From: Lycocorax pyrrhopterus obiensis
Lineage: Eukaryota > Chordata > Aves > Passeriformes > Paradisaeidae
Length of the DNA: 64,000 bases
NCBI GenBank assembly: GCA_014706295.1
Contig: JACSVZ010000007.1
Coordinates: forward strand, 51,288,975 to 51,352,974
Direction: 5' to 3'
A program made the position numbers and the translations under genes. Shown one piece after another: positions 60,961 through 64,000 of the stretch (position 1 is its first letter; each line of letters opens with the position of its first letter). Under the pieces are notes generated by a model. It made no database searches. It had not been told where the DNA came from and was given only the letters and a program-made list of their open reading frames with translations.

Positions 60961-63900
60961 GATCTATAGAACTAATGAAAGGCCCTTTTCCTGAGTAAAA
61001 CTAAATGTATTCATCTTCTTCCTTCCCAATAGGAATGTGGAATTCACTCATCCCAGTCTCATAACTGTCCCTATCGCATCTCTCCACAGAGCAATGTCAG
61101 CTAGTGCCAGCTACCCAAGGACAGATATTGCTTTTAGCGTGGGAAGAACAGAGAGTCTCTTCAACCAGTACATTCTGAGGGAAAGAAAGGGCACAGAGCT
61201 ACCCAGAGTCAGGCCTTGAATTCTTTTTTTTTCACTGATGAAAGTAGCAGCTTTGCCTATTCTCCTATCACCTGCCACTGGAAAAGAACATATTAGCTGC
61301 TGCACGGGATGTCCAACACCTGAACCAGAACTACAGTGAGGAAGTATCATCTCCTTTGCTTCCATCCACTGAGCCTTTTTACACAGATACTGCTTTATCG
61401 TGCTTAGGCACATACAGATTTGCCAAGGGGGTTCCTATTCCCATTGACTCCAGCCAACACAGTACCTCTCCCATGCTTTTTCAAAGGTCTGTTGAGGCAG
61501 CAGCTGTACCCATCATTTGCAGGATGGACAGAAAGACATTACAGAATGGAAAGACATCCACTGATCTTCAGTGAGCTTTGAGAGAGACATTTTCTACCTC
61601 ACGCCTCCTGAACTAGAGAAGTTCATGTCCGCTGTGCAGCATCTGTGCATGGAAGCAGGGGAGGCAGCTCCTCCTCTGCCTGTTCTCTCCCAGTTTCTGT
61701 GACACTGTGGTCACTGACCATACAACCACCACACAAGGAGCAGTGGAACTGGCTCAGGGATGTGTGCTTGTGAAACCCACATGGAATCACTCCCAACAAG
61801 ACTGCTGCTCACATGCCTACAGTTACATGTTGAAGCACCTTCTGTGCCGTGGTCTCTCATCTGTCTGCTGCTAGGAAGGAATTACCATGAATGATTGATA
61901 CAGAGAGGTGTGATCAGCTCTCTCCCAGGTCTGTTTGCTTCTACATAGCATGCACTTGTGTTTTGCCTTGTCTTTTCTGTCTCCCTCTGCGGTGGTGGTC
62001 TGAGAAGGCAGATCTTCCCCCTCAGGGAGAATTTGCACTGCTGATGCACAGATCCCAGTGCTGTACCTCAGAAAGCTACTGCATGCTGCATTGCAAGCGT
62101 GGTGGCAGATACCTATCATCATCTTCCAAGCGCCGCACTTTATGATTTTTCACCCCAATATCAATTAACAGTGATATTGGAATTCTTCATTGATCAAAAA
62201 CTACATTTTGGCTATTAATTTACTAAAGAACTCCAGTCAAATTTTGATATTTTTCATCATATATTCCATCCCACAGCCGTGTTTAGTTTGTGCTCCCCAC
62301 ATGATAAGTGCTGTCTCCCTGATAAGCCCCATTGGCTCACAAATTAAACTGAAAAAGCTGTTCCATTCTCCTGGCACTGTACATAACCAGATTTTGGGAA
62401 GAACAAGAAAGGACAGAGAGGTATCCTCTCTTTAAGTCTGTCCATCAGATACTACTGCCAACATGTGTCCGAACAACCTGTGCAGCAGACTGTGCTGCAG
62501 GTAGCCTTTGGGAAGTGTTTCTTTTTTGCAAGCCAGTGAGTACTTTAGAACCCAGGGCTGTTTGAGCTCCTCTCAGGATGCCTTCTCTGTCTTCTATGGC
62601 TGGACCCTGTGCTGCACTATGCTCAAATATTTATGGATTACTGCTGCATAGGAACTGCAAGGATAGATTGGTTTCCTCTTCAGAAAAGAAGTGGGAAGAG
62701 CAGAAGCCCCACCATCCATTCTGATCTCTGTGCCTGCACTTGGTGACAGGAATAAGTTTTATTATGAAATATAAGAGCTCTTACCCCAGAACACAGAGGT
62801 GAAGTGTCTGCTCTTGTGTCTCAGCTGAGGCTGAAACTGGCCTGGAAACCCTGAGGTCAGTTTACCCAGGGAAAGGAGCTTGCCACTGTGACATTCCCCT
62901 CTGGAGGGTGACTGCAGCACCTCAAGGGGCACCAGGGCTCGGTGGCTGTTTGTCTGTGCTCTGTGATGCCGTGTCCTGCAGGGTGTGTGTAAGTCCATGA
63001 AATAACGCTGAATCAGAGGGGTAATTAAAAACCACAGCTACATTGATCTGCTGAAATTTCAGACAGAGTTCAGGGCACGCGGGGAGACTATCCGTCTTAC
63101 CTCATGCAGGGCCAGCTTGATTGGCCTACTGAGGATTGCAGATGGCGAGGCTGCTCACCTGTGGCCAGGAGGGCTCCCAGCGCAGCAACCCTACTGACTT
63201 CACAAAGCGGCAGAGCAGGAGGGTGGGGAGTGAATGGTCACAGCTGCCACCCTCTGTCCTTGCAGAGCAGCAGAGAAGTCATTTAAAGATACAGGTCTGT
63301 TTTCCAACCCTTGCTCTTTTATCCACAGGAGGCAAAGCCCGTATTGTTACATAAGGACTTTTCTCCTACCAAGAGCCGTTAGGTTTTCAGAACTCTTTGT
63401 TGTATGTCGTCATTATTTAACATTGATTCACAACTAAGTCTTTTGGTTTAATCCACCTTCCATTAGTTTATTTTCTTAATTCAAAAACTCCAGGGGACAT
63501 TCCACATCAACCTCTACCTCTGTATGGAATCTCATTTCATTTTCTAATTTAAACAAGAATAAATAAAAGCTAACTTGGGATCGATGACTTTCCCTCAGAT
63601 AACAAGCTCTCTTTCTACAGTTTGGACTTCAGTTTGGACTGAGGGATCATTTCTCAATATGTAACTTAAAGATTATGGGTTTCAAGCTACTTCAGAAGCT
63701 GTCTTTATGCCAGAGCAGAGATAAATAGGGAGCTCACTAAGTTAACAGTGATGTCATAGTTTTCTTTGGTAGCTGGCATATTCTGTACATCATTATATAA
63801 TCACAGATTTTTACATTCTTTTTATAAATCACAGCCTATTTTTCATTCTTTGCTTCCTCCCACTTCATTTGCTATTGGCGGCTGCTGCTTAAGTTCCCTT

Positions 63901-64000
63901 ACCTCTTGGAAAGGAAGTAGGTTAAGAACAAAAAGGAGAACTCTATCAGATTAAGGCAAACATGTGGGTCCTACTGAGAAATGGTGCATCTTACAATAGT
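60961..64000. other. Non-coding stretch
   Basis: No gene recognised. 62,450-63,330 is GC-richer than the rest and may be an old unrecognised repeat. A minus-strand GTAAGA donor-like word beginning at 63,100 follows a short open stretch but lacks further support. The final 600 bases are AT-rich and unremarkable. Confidence 0.45.

Overview
The window reads as vertebrate nuclear DNA, almost certainly from a bird. It is AT-rich and dominated by non-coding sequence, with no operons, bacterial genes or long intact open frames. The bird assignment rests on three elements recognised by eye: a 5'-truncated CR1 LINE at about 17,970-18,622 with the typical avian CR1 3' end, a second short CR1 piece on the minus strand at 27,220-27,327, and an internally deleted LTR of a family abundant in neoavian and passerine genomes at about 16,070-16,880. 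Two short MIR-like SINE relics (about 12.43-12.52 kb and 15.69-15.77 kb) fit an old amniote background.

Layout. 1-15.7 kb is ordinary AT-rich non-coding DNA with a few short, exon-like open stretches on the minus strand, best at 5,863-6,037 and 10,408-10,611. I could not assign any of them to a protein family. 15.7-18.6 kb is a nest of transposable elements: MIR relic, LTR, LINE linker-region relic and CR1. 18.6-40.3 kb is mostly featureless apart from simple repeats, the small CR1 piece and two or three possible regulatory blocks. 40.3-46.0 kb is a dense run of sequence that looks like constrained regulatory DNA: TAATTA-type homeodomain cores, E-box, TEAD-like and OTX/PITX-like words, and no recognisable transposons. 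Inside it lies a compact CpG-rich core followed by a cytosine-rich minisatellite (44.56-45.05 kb). Further blocks of the same character lie at 53.0-53.56, 54.59-55.01, 57.30-57.62 and 60.40-60.96 kb.

Interpretation. The pattern of no convincing gene, few mobile elements in the right-hand half and several islands of regulatory-looking sequence is that of a gene desert or very large intron near a developmental transcription-factor gene. This is inference, because conservation cannot be measured from one sequence. The target gene cannot be named. I found no CRISPR array, rRNA, convincing tRNA, intact retroviral gene or novel enzymatic system. The most interesting content is the possible enhancer cluster and its CpG/G-quadruplex core. 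All exon calls are low confidence.
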